Shown here: positions 48,961-61,200 of the stretch, one piece after another | How positions within the stretch are numbered: the first letter of the stretch is position 1 | Layout: every line of letters begins with the position of its first letter | DNA from: Telopea speciosissima | Lineage: Eukaryota > Streptophyta > Magnoliopsida > Proteales > Proteaceae | Direction: 5' to 3' | DNA: 64,000 nt | Assembly: GCF_018873765.1 (NCBI RefSeq) | Contig: NC_057919.1 | Location: forward strand, 67,326,984-67,390,983 | Made by a program: the position numbers and the translations under genes | Notes under the pieces: generated by a model | What the model was told of the DNA's origin: nothing | Seen by the model: the letters and a program-made list of their open reading frames with translations, nothing else | The model's database searches: none

Positions 48961-50262
48961 AAAAATAATAATAATTGGCACTTTCACTTAGAATTTCTTT
49001 CCCTTGAATGTTTTAATTATAAAAAAAAAAATCACTAATGTCGAACATAATACAATGCCACCTATTTTCATTTTATGGAAGTCCCTGGTACTATTCATTG
49101 TCATTCTTTGAAAGAGGTGAACTTATGATAAAGAAGAGGGTTCTCTAAACAAGTGACATAAAAGATTGCGACAATAAGGTGTGGCAAAATGATATCCTAT
49201 ATTGGAAAGCAACGAAGTCATTTTGCATGAAAAGGAGAAGGATAGAGACAAATGAATGCTAGCGTAAGTATACCTTGGTTTGGGTCAAGATATATACATG
49301 TCCGCTTACAAAGTCCATCCATTAAATAAGAGGAAAGACCTAAATTAGTAGTTTTTTCTTACCCTCATTTTTGTTGTTTTGGAGACACCAATTCATTATT
49401 TTCTACCAAAAAAAAAAAAGACACCAATTCAATATTAGAAAAGGAAAGACAAGAAATAATACGCAAGGGAGAGGAAATTAATATAATTTTAAATTAATAA
49501 TTAGGTAACTCAACAAATAAACTAAAAAATTTGATGACCCATATAAGATATAACAGTGATTTCCCTTGAATGGTTTCATCAAAGAACAGAAAAAAAAAAA
49601 ACAAACAAACAAACAAAAAAGGATTAAAAAATATAATATAATTTTAAATTAAAAGTTCTGTACCACAACAAATAATTTAAAATTTTTTGGGTGCAAAACT
49701 AAAAATTTGTTAGACGGACGATACAATAATGGCTCAAGTGGCCCAACTAAAATAGTAAGACCTCATTTCATTTTAAGTATCAAAGTGAGAAACTTCTCAA
49801 ACATTGCTTTATGAGAAAATGTTGGGTATGCTAGTGGTATCCCGTATGTTAACACTCTACGTGTCTATCTTTCCCTTGCTCCTTTTGAAGAGTAAGGGAG
49901 TCTCTACTGTAGGGGGGGGGACTTTATTTACTTACTATCCTCGAAGAAAGGTCCTATAGCTCTAGTTATGTCAACCCATTAATGGAACTAATTAGCAAAT
50001 ATTATAGATTAACTGAAGCTTGTGAGCACCAAATCCATAACAATACATGGCTTAGAATGGTAAGGGTTCAAGAAAATGTGACTTAGTTCCATGGCCAAGG
50101 ATCACCAAACAAATTAAGCTCGATCACTATACGGAAAATGGCAGTTCCTGTTTGAGACCTAATTAGTAGCTAGGGTGCATTCCATTTCTACCCACTAATG
50201 AAAGTTTATGGTTAGTTATGTTAACCCCATTAATCCAAGACCTAAAAGCTATAATTAATATC

Positions 50263-50431
50263 GGATCCGAATCGTCTCTAGAGAGGCATGCACCCAAGGT
50301 GCTGTCATGGGGCATCCAGCAGTTGAGTTGTGTCGCACACATCTCGGTGCATGCCTAGGGATGTGTGCGGCACAGCTCAACAGCTGGTAGCACCCTAGGC
50401 GTGCTGGACTCCCTGGAGACGAGCTAAATTC
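50263..50431. mobile_element. Mutator-type foldback MITE
   Basis: The 169-bp element is flanked by a perfect 9-bp duplication ATTAATATC (50254-50262 and 50432-50440). The arms are long inverted repeats: CGTCTCTAGAGAGGCATGCA on the left against CGTCTCCAGGGAGTCCAGCA on the right complement, and further in GTTGAGTTGTGTCGCACACA against GTTGAGCTGTGCCGCACACA. A 9-bp duplication with long arms fits a Mutator-like foldback element. No coding content. Confidence 0.88.
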
Positions 50432-51119
50432 ATTAATATCACTTGGAACTTCCACAATCAAACCTCTTTATGTCATGATACATTGCATTCAATCAATTAA
50501 GAGATAGTATAACAAAATACAACCCTAAACATATCCTCCCATTATTAATGCAGCAGCATTGTTTTAAACATATTCTTAAATTTTGTGAAATTTCATTAAT
50601 TTTCAAGTTTACGAAGCTGAAGTAATTCCTATATAAAATGTTTAAATAATATATTTTTGTTAATAACAATGCATATAAATATTACTGAAAATGCCTGGTC
50701 ATGTGAAGCCTACACCCAAACATAGCCCCTAAAATGATCATCCCACCTCCTATAAAATAAAAAATCCCCCTGATCGATGCACCCCTCATCGGTCGTGCAT
50801 TAGTATAGGGGCTAACCATATGCATCCGCCCTAATGATATCACTTTTTTGTTAGCAAACCATCGTTTATCAATTTACCATTCCTTAATTATCAAAACTCA
50901 AAAGCATGTTTTAATGTTTAAAACATTTTAAGTTGACTCAGAACTACAATCACGGTTTCAAGAATTGAGATCTATTCTAATTAATCCAGATTGTTCAATC
51001 CTTAATTATAAAGTCTTAGATGCCAAGAATATACCAATTTTACGGTTGATCCCTTATTAAATTCATATTCATATTTTAATTAATAAAAATATTAGAAATT
51101 AGTATGACATCGTATAAGT

Positions 51120-51192
51120 GGGGATGTAGCTCAGATGGTAGAGCGCTCGCTTAGCATGCGAGAGGTACGGGGATCGATACCCCGCATCTCCA
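51120..51192 (+). tRNA. tRNA-Ala (AGC)
   Basis: A 73-base cloverleaf: acceptor GGGGATG/CATCTCC (one G-T pair) with discriminator A; D arm GCTC/GAGC; anticodon arm GCTCG CTTAGCATG CGAG-like with anticodon AGC in TTAGCAT; T stem CGGGG/CCCCG with loop ATCGATA. A box TAGCTCAGATGG and B box GGATCGATACC are present. No intron. It carries no CCA, as expected in nuclear DNA. Confidence 0.96.
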
Positions 51193-51324
51193 GAAATCAT
51201 TTTGGTACTCGTGCACGATGCACATGCTCGCGTCCTTATTCCTTACCCTACTCCCAATGCCCCACCTGGCTGTTGTCAGAGTAATCGACATGATTTGATG
51301 TGATGTTTGTCTAAGTAGAATTTA

Positions 51325-51412
51325 GCTCGTCTCTAAAGAGACATGCACCAAGTGCTGCCAAGGGGCATCAAGCAATTGAGCTATATCGCACATATCTTGG
51401 CGCACACCTACC
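51325..51412. mobile_element. Half copy of the same foldback MITE
   Basis: TTTAGCTCGTCTCTAAAGAG followed by ACATGCACCAAGTGCTGCCA and GGGGCATCAAGCAATTGAGC matches one arm of the element at 50263-50431 at about 80% by eye. The other arm is missing. Confidence 0.75.
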
Positions 51413-53650
51413 TTTTGACTAATGCTATGTAGGAGGTGCCAAATTTTCTTCTTTTATTTCTTATCTTTTACAAAATAGGAAAATAAAATCGCAGGATTTA
51501 TGGATGTGGCCGTGAGCTGAATTCCGAATTTTGCCTACTTTGGTCTTCATGGCCCAATGGTCCGGGCTATATTAAATTAACTTGGGTTTGGGAGTTGGGC
51601 CGAATTTTGGTTTTTTCTAACTTTGGCTCCTTGCATTTCAGTTTCACAAAGGCTTCTTTCCAACTCCTTAGCATTGTTCGTTCTTTTCATTTAAGAATAG
51701 ACTTAAGACCTGAAAACACAAAGAAATAACCCAAGTAGCACTGTTCCATAGACATAAAACATAATAATAAAGACCAAAAAAAGTGTTAATAAAATATACT
51801 AATCAAATTCCCCTCATACTTAAACTTTGCTAGTCCTCGAGCAAACAAAAAAGAAAACTAAACTAAAGCAAACGAAGGAAAACAAGAAAAACCTAATTCA
51901 TTTTTGTAGGAATCAATATTGCACTTAGCATGTGCAACAAGCCTTCAAACCTCTAGGTTATCCCTAGTGGACGAGTTGTATCTCGTGAATGTTTGCAGTG
52001 AATGTACACACAAAATTTAATTGTGAATCTATACTATGACCGACGTAAAAATTAAAACCGTTACAAGATGAAAATGATTTACTTTGAGATTTTTCAGATA
52101 TCCCCCACATTTGAACTTTTTTATTCGACTCTGAGTTGTGAAACTGTCATACATCTAAATTATAAAAACTCTTATATTTTGATTCGTCACGTTGCTTTTC
52201 AAAAAATCCACATTGCATTAGTCAAAAAGCTCTCGAGTAACCATAGCCTTTTGACTTATGCTATTTAGATTTTACCAAAAATAAATAAATAATGCTATGT
52301 AGAGGCTAGTGACCACTTTCCTTTTTGGTCGAATCTACATACTCGAAATGTTAAAAAAAAAGTAAAAAAAATTTGTTACAAAGCTCCATCAACTACGGGG
52401 TGAAATTCGATTACATCGCCGAACACGAAATAGACATGGCCTTTATAGTTTGGGTGTTTGCAACCAAGTTGTATTGCTTAGAAATAAAAGAAAAATTACA
52501 TACTAGAAAATATAGGTAGCTAAGTCACAAATGTTTGAGATGATGCCTTGAGAGAAGAGACGGACCGCCCTAGCTGGTTCCGGGATACAAAGAATAACTT
52601 CTCTGCTGTCCGGTTCAACGTCTAGGTAGTTCACACAGTAAGATAGAGCCTTTAATATATGTATGTATGTATGAATTAATTTCTTACGGTAATTAGATTG
52701 TAAAGGGAAAATTTACTCACCACTATTCATGGATTACAACCATATGAACCATAATACCCCTTTTTTTACATGGAAGAATGATGTGGTGAATCTCACCGTT
52801 GGATGTGCAAAAAATGATTTAGACTTTTTTTTGGTTGAAAACGATTTAGATTGATCAAGTGTTAAATTTCAACCACAAATTCATCACATTAGCTTTTCAT
52901 GTAATGTCATATTTGCATGTATATCGATCTACCCCCTTTTTAGTCTCGTGTATCCTCTTCATTCTTTTAATTTATTTTATGATTTGTTTAATCACATTGT
53001 TGATGATATTGTTTTAGTGGATAAGATGAAAGTATGGATTACATCAACTTGAAGCTATAGAGATCATGGTTTTAAGATATTGATAAATTAGATCGGAATC
53101 AGTCCCGGCTACTATCGATCCGATATCCATCTAGATAGCCTTAAATTTGTCTGGAGCAAACAAAATTGCCCCAACTTTTTAATAAAAAATAAATTTTATT
53201 ATTTTTTTACCCTTAGGCCGTACCAATGGATCGAGATGTCGATCAATATTCAGGATCAGTCTTGATCTCAATCGTTACCAATCCCGAGATTACAAACTAT
53301 GATGGAAATCAATATTGGAATCAAAAGGTTTTAAGATAAATATAACAAAAACGAAATATATGGTCTGTAACTTTAGTTACACTAGAACAGATAAATGATG
53401 TGATAAAAATTGACGAGATAGAGATTTGTAAAGAGATTATTTTAGGTATATGAGTTCAATTATAAATAAAAAAGATAATAAAATACTTGGACACCTTTTG
53501 TACCATAGCCATTTTACTTAGATTCCCCAAAATTTAAAACAATTACTTGAACACTCCTTGCACTTTACCATGTCTTTCAAGTAGCCCTGTCCGTTAATCA
53601 GTTACACCATGGGTTAAACATTTTATAAATACCTAAACTACCCTTAAAGG
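51412..53650. other. AT-rich spacer
   Basis: No gene is seen. GATCGATATC-like words at 53070-53330 recall 780-870 and could be a decayed dispersed repeat. Confidence 0.45.
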
Positions 53651-53794
53651 GTGCTGAAGTGACAGATTTACCCCTACCCCTTCTTCTTCTTCTTCTTCTT
53701 CCCGTGCAACAAACAAAAAAAAAAAAAAACCCCCTGCTGTTTCAAAAACCATTAGGGCATCTTCGAAGATTAAGCCCGAAAGGTCAAATCGGAA

Positions 53795-54076
53795 TCAAAG
53801 AGAAAAGCTTCGTTCGTGGTTCTTACAGCGGTCGTCCTCGCCGTCTTCTCCTTCATTGGAGATGCTATCGCTGCTGATGCTCCGGCTCCAAATCCTACTT
53901 CTGGTGCCGGACTTGGTGCCGTCTCCCTAGGGACTACGGAGTACCCCAAACAGAAACAGAGAGGAAACCGACTGAACCAGGAGCAACTCGATTTTAGGCC
54001 AAGAGAGCAGGTGTCGCAGATCAATTTCGGGCACTATTTCTGGCGTGGCAGCTCAATTTCAGGAACTCAATACTAA
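53795..54076 (+). pseudogene. Arabinogalactan-peptide-like fragment
   Basis: The plus strand reads KASFVVLTAVVLAVFSFIGD and then AIAADAPAPNPTSGA, which has the form of a secretion signal followed by the Ala-Pro-rich start of a small arabinogalactan peptide. There is no ATG before it in frame within the recognisable part, and after TSGA the frame runs on as unrelated sequence with no GPI-anchor tail. I read it as a broken copy of such a gene; identity rests on about 35 residues. Confidence 0.4.
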
Positions 54077-54304
54077 AGCAGGGAGAGAGAGGAATAACTG
54101 AGCACACTTAGTCTTTACAATCTCTGTCAACTGTAGTGATCCCCAAAATATAGATCCCATTAACGAGTCGATACACAATACTTGCTCTCAACACCGACAA
54201 TCACATGCCCATTAGATGCAGCTAGTGGATTCACCCAGAGACGAATCACCATCTTCGGCCGAGTAGGGTAAGGAGTAGAAAGAATGGCTGGAGAGCAAGA
54301 GTAA

Positions 54305-54790
54305 CCATCCCCAAATCCTTCCACGCTCCTCAGAGACATCTCCAATTTTAGCACCCCTAAACATTCATTCCAAAAACCTACTTCACACTCCCCATATCCT
54401 CATTTATTCACTGCACCTAAACAAACCCCATCTTTCCGTCGCCGCACTTCAATTGCTCCATCCTCTAGTTCAAAAGCTGCTCGTAAGCTCAAAGCCTTTG
54501 AGCTTGAACAATTTCAATCCTCTCGGAAGGCCCAAATCCGTAAAGAGAAATCTCTGAAATCTCTTGTCAAATCACGAACCGCATGGCTCAATTTCCTCTT
54601 TGAGAATCCTATAGCTTGTGGATGTGATATTACCGCCTTGAATGGAGCAGATCGATTGGAAATTGCAAGGACTGTGTTTGCTAACGGTAAGAGGGACAGT
54701 TGGCCAGGAGGAACCATTCGCGAATCTGGAGAAAGATATCAGATCCATTCGTTGGTTGAAGGGAGAGAGCTAAACAAGCCATTGCTTTAG
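54305..54790 (+). pseudogene. Fragment of an unrecognised, probably plastid-targeted protein
   Basis: A frame without an ATG is open for about 160 codons. Its first part (STPKHSFQKPTSHSPYPHLF, APKQTPSFRRRTSIAPSSSS) is rich in Ser, Thr and Arg like a chloroplast transit peptide. It continues KLKAFELEQFQSSRKAQIRK, SLVKSRTAWLNFLFENPIAC and GKRDSWPGGTIRESG. This has the character of real coding sequence, but I do not recognise the family. The frame stops at 54788-54790, five bases before the inferred LTR edge of the large Gypsy element, so it may have been cut by that insertion. Confidence 0.5.
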
Positions 54791-54795
54791 GGTTC

Positions 54796-55957
54796 TGTTG
54801 CGTCAAGAAATCGTCGAGCGGTCCTACGAGTGCCGTCACCTGCAAGTGGACCAAAGGGGTCAACAGAGAGAACCGGTGTGGTCCCGGCCTAGGGCTCTCC
54901 GATGCCAAAGTTAGATCTCCTGGCGCAAATAGATGAATAGTGATTATTCAGTATGAGTTTAGATGTCCCTTGATGGGGTTGTGTACCTTGCCTTTTATAG
55001 TAGCGTATGGCGGTGTGGAGAGTCCCAGTTTGATGGTGATTATGTCGTTGAGTGGATAGAGGTCCTGGGTGACGGGGCTCTATCCTGATTGATCATCTCT
55101 CCGCGGGAGGGAGTGTCCTAGTGGTATCAAGATCCTTGGTGGATAGATACCCGCGTGTGGTGATAACGTCCTTGGTGCTTGAATCCTTCCAGATGACATG
55201 ACTTCTAAGCAGTGGCCTAGAGTCCTGGTGGTGACATGAGTCTGTCGCGATACGATCGGGTCATAAGTGAGTGGCCCCCACCTCACGTTTGTGCCCACGA
55301 TGCTGTGCCTGGGTGCAGGCCGCGCCTGGGTGTGGCCACCCCTTGGTGAGGCCGCGCCTGGGTGAGGCCGCGCCTGGATGTGTGGTTGCGCCTAGGTGAG
55401 GCCGCGCCAAGTGGTGGCCGCGGGTGAGGCCGCGCCTAGGTGAGGTCGCGCCGAGTGGTGGCCACGCCTGGGTGAGGCAGCGCTGGGTGTGGTCGCGCTG
55501 GGTGAGAGGTCGCTCCTGGATGTGGCCGCGCCTGGGTGAGAGGCCGCTCCTGGGTGAGAGGCCGCGCCTAGGTGAGGTCGCGCTTGAGTGGTGGCCGCGC
55601 TGGGTGCAGCCGCGCTGGGTGAGCGCGCCGGGTGTGGCCGCACTGGGTGAGAGGCAGCGCTGGATGTGGCGCGCCTAGGTGAGGCTGCGCTGAGTGGTGG
55701 CCGCGCGGGTGTGGCCACGCCTTGGTGAGGCCGCGCTGAGTGGTGGCAGCGCCGGGTGGGGCAGCGCCGGGTGAGAGGCCTCCGGGTGTGGCCGCGCCGA
55801 GTGGAGGCCGCACCAGTGGAGGCCGCGCTGGGTGTGGCCGCTGGTGCGAGCCGCCCGGGTCTTTGGGACCATGGTTCATTCCCCTTGGTTCGGGAGCGGG
55901 TCGCCCTGTGACACGTGGCGGCGGACATTGATTGGCCGGTGAATATTGGATGTATCA
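54796..55957 (-). repeat. 3' LTR of the Tat-type element
   Basis: The right edge is well placed: on the minus strand the tract AAGAGAGTGGGGGCAAT is followed by TGATACATCC, the usual purine-tract-to-LTR junction of this group. The left edge at TGTTGCGTCAAG (54796) is inferred from the TG...CA rule and the change from coding-like sequence; GGTTC just outside could be the target duplication, which cannot be checked here. Length about 1.16 kb. Confidence 0.7.
55305..55865. repeat. GC-rich minisatellite within the LTR
   Basis: Variants of a phrase such as GAGGCCGCGCCTGGGTGA and GTGGCCGCGCCTAGGTGA repeat in tandem with changing unit length of about 15-20 bp. The long frames over it on both strands (Arg-Pro, Ala-Ser and Gly-rich) arise from the repeat and I do not call them genes. 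Confidence 0.92.
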
Positions 55958-56499
55958 ATTGCCCCCACTCTCTTGGGATAGGATGTCCAAGAGAGTAGAT
56001 GCCTTTACATAGTGAGGGGTCCGCTGCGAATAGACTTTCCTTGCAGGGCTTGCACAGTAAATCTAGTAATGAGGTAGGAGAGGTTGGGGGTTCAAACCTT
56101 TCTTCCTGCACTTTTCCTCTTTTGTTTTTGTAGACATATGTCCTTCTCCTTCACTTTTTCTTCTTTCACTTCTCATTCCTCTTTCTTGTTTTTTGTCCTC
56201 TTTTTGGTGCCCACCATGTGTTTGTCTTTGGGTCACCTACCCTAGCATCCATTTTTGCTTGATTTTGGGTCCTTGTGTTTGCTTTGTGCTCACTTGGTGT
56301 CTTGTTCTTTGGGAGGGCTTGGTGGTGCTTGGCTTGAGTGTCTTGCCTCGGTGGTCTCTGTCGATTGATCGTGCCGTGGTGTGGCCGCGTCGTCGTGTGT
56401 CCGCTCCCCGTGCGATCGCCTTCCCCTTGAGGTAAGTTCGACCCCTTCTCTTTCTTTTTCCTTTTTTTTTTATTTTTTATTTTTTTATTTTTTTTTTAA

Positions 56500-56810
56500 T
56501 GCAGGGTTGCGCCTAGGTGAGGCCGCGCCTAGGGTGGCTGCGCCTAGGTGAGGCCGCACCTAGGGTGGCTGCGCCTAGGTGAGGCCGCACCTAGGGTGGC
56601 TGCGCCTGTGGGGCGTGAGGCCGCGCCTGGGTCGCCTCCCTTGTGGGGCTTGAGGCCGCACCTGGGGTGGCCACCCTGCGGGCGTGAGGCCGCTGGGTCG
56701 CCGCGCCTGCGTGAGGCCGCACCTAGGTGGCCGCCGCTGTGGTGTGAGGTGCGCTGGGATGGGCGTGTACTGTGGGTGTGAGCCGCGCCTATGGTGGCCA
56801 CGGCGTGGGT
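56500..56810. repeat. Second GC-rich minisatellite, in the 3' untranslated region
   Basis: It uses the same core (TGAGGCCGCGCCTAGG, GTGGCTGCGCCTAGG) as the LTR minisatellite but lies outside the LTR, on the internal side of the purine tract. Confidence 0.9.
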
Positions 56811-56869
56811 GTGATGGACCCTCATGCTTGTCCACTCTCCTTCTTCTTGTCTGTGATGGATCAACTGTT

Positions 56870-57520
56870 TATACTTTGCAGGTGGTCTTCATTTCATTTT
56901 TCTTGCTAGCTTCTTGTCTGGGAGATCGTTGCTCTGAGCAAGTAGCTAGTCTGCTTCATTATTTATCCATGTCATCACCTAATGACTCTGATCCAACTGC
57001 GGTCATGGTTGGATCCCTTGAGGAGTCTTCTTCCCCTGAGATACTTTTTCTTCTTTACCTTCCCCTGTTGCTAGTGAAGGGGAGGAGGAGGTTTACGGAG
57101 ATTCCACCCCTAGTAGGGGTCGTAGGGCCTCCGAGAGCTTCTATTTCTCGTTGGTGACCTTAGGAGTAAGTTGACTTTCATTCCTAGTGTCTTGACTTCT
57201 TCGGACTTGGCGGTTCGCATTGCGGAGAAGACTCGTGATTATGACTTCTCAAGGTTCCCCGAGGTTACTACTGTTGCTACCCGAGGCTGCTATAGTGGCT
57301 CGTGTCTCTCCTGAGGATGATGTTGTGGTGGCGAGAGGAGGGTGCGGTCTTACCAGAGGAGAGTGTTGCTCGTCCGGTGGGCGATATGATGTCTCTTCTC
57401 GGATCGGAGGCTACTCCTCCACTAGATGCCCCCGATTTTATAAGATGTTCTTTCCGGATGTTGACTTTTTAGATGATAACTTTTGGATTGTGATGCTTGC
57501 TTTTGTATGTACTTGACTCT
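56870..57520 (+). other. Opposite-strand extra ORF remnant of the Tat-type element
   Basis: Between integrase and the 3' LTR, on the strand opposite to gag-pol, coding-like pieces appear: MSSPNDSDPTAVMVGSLEES, and in other frames SSDLAVRI-like and FSRFPEV-like segments. Tat-group elements are known to carry an additional ORF at this place, often in this opposite orientation. The copy is broken. Its function is not known to me. Confidence 0.5.
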
Positions 57521-57672
57521 TTCTTTGTGATCGCTTTTGCTTCTCTTTGACTGCATTGTCTCCTGGTGATTGTTTGCGCGTTGATACTCTCTGACCCTTG
57601 ATAGTCATGGGATTTTGGTAGTGGCGTCGTGCCTTGGTGATCCTCGGACCTTGGTTGGTTAACGCCTTAGCG

Positions 57673-58246
57673 TAGAGCCTCGGTGTTGGCATGACGCCTT
57701 AGGCACACGGCCTCAATGTTGGCGGTCGCCTTAGGCATACGGCCTCGGTGTTGGCATGTCGCCTTAGGCACTGAAGCCTCGGTGTTGGCATATCGCCTTA
57801 GGCATGAAGCCTCGGTGTTGGCATATCGCCTTAGGCATGAAGCCTCAATGTTGGCATATCGCCTTAGGCATAAAGCCTCAGTGTTGGCATGTCGCCTTAG
57901 GCATAAAGCCTCAGTGTTGGCATGTCGCCGTAGGCCTGAAGCCTCAGTGTTGGCATATCGCCTTAGGCATGAAGCCTCAGTATTGGCATGTCGCCTTAGG
58001 CATGAAACCTCAATGTTGGCATGTAGCCTTAGGCATGAAGCCTCAGTGTTGGCATATCGTCTTAGGCATGAAGCCTCAGTGTTGGCATGTCGCCTTAGGC
58101 ATGAAGCCTCAGTGTTGGCATGTCGCCTTAGGCATGAAGCCTCAGTGTTGACATGTAGCCTTAGGCATAAAGCCTCAATGTTAGCATGTCGCCTTAGGCA
58201 TGAAGCCTCAATGTTGGCATGTTGCCTTAGGCATAAAGCCTCAGTT
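57673..58246. repeat. 33-bp tandem array, about 17 copies
   Basis: The unit is TTGGCATATCGCCTTAGGCA plus TGAAGCCTCGGTG, 33 bp, with small substitutions and a few 31- or 34-bp units at the left end. GCCTTAGGC in each unit is nearly palindromic. Because 33 is a multiple of three, long frames are open on both strands (for example HANTEASCLRR repeats on the minus strand); these are repeat products. The array lies between integrase and the LTR, where Tat-group elements commonly carry tandem repeats. Confidence 0.93.
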
Positions 58247-61200
58247 GAGTAGTAGAAGAAGCCAAGTATTCCCGAATTTTTTTTTTTCAATTCATCCTTG
58301 AAAGCGTAATGCCATCTCACTCTTGTTGGTGGTGCCAAACTCATTGTTGTTACTTACTGCGATAGTACTTCTTCAAGTATAGTGAGTTCAGTGCGGTCTA
58401 CCTTCTTGCCCCTGAGTCTTCAAGCGATAAGTCCCTGAGCGTATCCGCTTGGAGACTATGTAGTGTCCTTCCCGGTTGGTGATGGCTTCTCTCGCCTTGG
58501 TGGCGTGATGCACTTGCCCTCCGTGGGACTAGATCTCCCTGGTGGAATAGCCTTTCCTTGACCCTGGCATTATAGTACCTGGCGATGACGTTCTTTGGTA
58601 GGCGACGTTCCTTAATAGTGCTCTCTCACGGACCTCATCTATAAAGTCTAGGTTCGCCCGTAGTCTGTCGACATAGGTACGTTCATTGAAGTGCGAGAAC
58701 CCTATGGGACATGGCGCAGACCTCTACCGGCCCCAATGCTTGATTGCCATATGCTAGGCGGAATGGGCTCTCTCTGTGGGCGTCATCTTTGTAGTTCGGT
58801 ATGCCCCACGGGACGCTTGGTAGCTCTTCTACCCACTTGCCTTTGGCTCCTTCTAGCCTTTTCTTGACTCCTTCGGTAGCGTTACTGTTGGTGACCTCCA
58901 CACGACCATTGGCCTGTGGGTATGCTACCGACACAGGCCGATAGTCGATGTTGTAGCGTGACAGAATGCTTGGAATTTAGGGTTATTGAATTGTTTTCCA
59001 TTATGCGAGACGAGGATCCGTACCCGAACACTGTAGATGACGTCGCCGCAGACGAACTTCTCCATCTCTGTCTCTGTTATCTTGGCCAAGGGTTTAGCTT
59101 CAATCCACTTGGTGAAGTAGTCGATTGCGGCGACCGGTACTTTCGTTTCCCGGTGCTGCGGTGAAGTTGCCTAAGATGTCTAGTCCCCACATGGCAAAAG
59201 GTATGGGGTTGAGGATTGATGTTAGCTTGGTGGCGAGTAGATGGGGTCTGGGCGAACAATTGACATTGCTCGCACTTCTTGGCATATTGGATGGCCTCCT
59301 CTTGCATTCGTGGGGATAGTCCCTGGCGAAGGATTTTGTAGGCTAGGGCTCGTCCCCCATGTGGCTTCCACATATCCCCTCATGGACTTCGGCTAGGGCG
59401 TACTCGCCCCCTTGGGTCCTAGGCACCGGAGTAGTGGTTTGTTGCCCCCGCTTGTACAGACCCGTCTAGGATGGTGTACTTTGCGGCTCTCATCCCGATC
59501 TTCCTTGCTTCGGCCTTGTCTTACGGTAAGACATCGTTCGGAGGTAGTTGAGTAGAGGGTCCATCCAGCCTAGGTCCCTCCATGATCTCGTTAACCTGGT
59601 TTTCCTTATACGTTGGCTCATGCGGGATCTCAACATAGCTAGCTGCTGGCCAAATTTGAGTTCCTCATTGGCTAGCCTGGATAGGGCGTCAGGGGCGCGT
59701 TCTCCTCCTGGGAACTCGAACCATCTCAAACTTCATGAAACCCTCGATCAATGCTTGAGCACGTGCTAGGTATGATGCCATCCTTTCATCTTTTGCCTCG
59801 TACTCTCTATTCACACGATTCACCACCAGTGGGAGTCACTCCGGGTGGATAGGTGTGTGACTTGGATGGCTTTGGCCACCCGTGAGTCCAGCTAGCAATG
59901 CCTCGTATCTGCCTCATTATTGGATGCTTGGAAGGTGAATCGGAGAGCATATTGGATACGAAATCCCTCAGGGCTGGTTAATATGAGACCCGCGCCGCTT
60001 CTGCCGCATTGCTCGACCCGTCCCACGAACATGTCCCACGATCCGTGATCCTTCTCTTCGGCTCCCTGTTTCGACTCGATCTCGGACAGGTACACTCTGC
60101 AATGAAATGCAAGAGCCTGGCCTTTGATGGTTGTCTTTGGTTGGAACTCGATGTCATGCTCACTTAGCTCCACCGCCCATGCTATCAATCTCCGGAGCGT
60201 CCGGCTTGTGCGATATCTTCTTGGGGTAGGTGCGTGAGGACTATGATGGTATGGGCTTGGAAGTATGGTCGTAGCTTCTGGCTGCCATTACCAATGCATA
60301 GGCTACCTTCTCGATCCTAGTGTACCTGGTCTCTGCATCGATCGGGACATGGCCGACGTAATAGATGGGCCTCTGGACTTTATCTTCTTCCTTCAGCGAT
60401 CTTGCTGCCCGCCGCGACGAGGGTGGCGGCCGGTAGAGCTGCAACTCTTCGTTAGGTTACGAGTCGCCCAAGCGGTGGTGGGCTCTCTAGGTACTCCTTC
60501 AATTCTTGAGCCTTCGGCACTCTTCCGTCCATGTGAAATCTTTAGGGCTTCGGAGGTTCTTCAATGTTTTGAAGAATGGTAAGCACTTATCACTGATCGT
60601 GACACGAACCTGGAAAGGGCGCGACCCTTCCATTCAACCTCTGCACTTCCACGACCGTTCGAGGAGGTGCCATTTCTTGGATGGCCTTGATCTTGGATGG
60701 GTTGGCTTCTATTCCATGGTGAGACCATGAACCCCAGGAATTTTCCCGACGTTACGTCGAAGGAGCACTTTGCGGGGTTTAGCTTCATCCGGTTCCTCCT
60801 CAGATCTTGCAAATGCCTCCTCTAGGTCGGTCGGTGTTGGCTGGCGTGGATGCTTTTAAGAGCATGTCATCCACATATACCTCCATGTTGCGCCCGATCT
60901 GCTCCTCGAACATCTTGTTGACCATCCTCTAATAGGTGGCCCCGCATTCTTTAACCCGAACGGCACGCATGACGTGGTAGCGAGAGTTTTCTTTGTCCGT
61001 CCGAAATGCGGTGTAAGACTCATCATCCTCACACATGAGGATGTGGTTGTATCCGGAGTAGGCGTCCATGAAACTCGGCATCTCATGGCGGTGGTGGCGT
61101 CGTCGAGGGTCGATCACGGGCGTGGGTACTCATCTTTTTGGGCATGTCTTGTTCAGGTCGGTATAGTCGACACACCTCCTCCACTTCCCATTTGGCTTTG

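Larger units (their letters stand above)
47310..50250. other. AT-rich spacer
   Basis: No gene is seen. Pyrimidine-rich CT repeats lie at 47971-47994. A direct repeat and a MITE-like segment are listed separately. A run of nine G lies near 49912. Confidence 0.5.

Noticed and set aside
55392-56111. 239-codon Arg/Pro/Ala-rich frame
   Set aside because: Product of the GC-rich minisatellite inside the LTR.
57673-58246. CRISPR-like array
   Set aside because: The units are contiguous without unique spacers, and the DNA is a plant nuclear genome.
57667-58344. Long repeat proteins on both strands (178 and 225 codons)
   Set aside because: Produced by the 33-bp tandem array, whose unit is a multiple of three.
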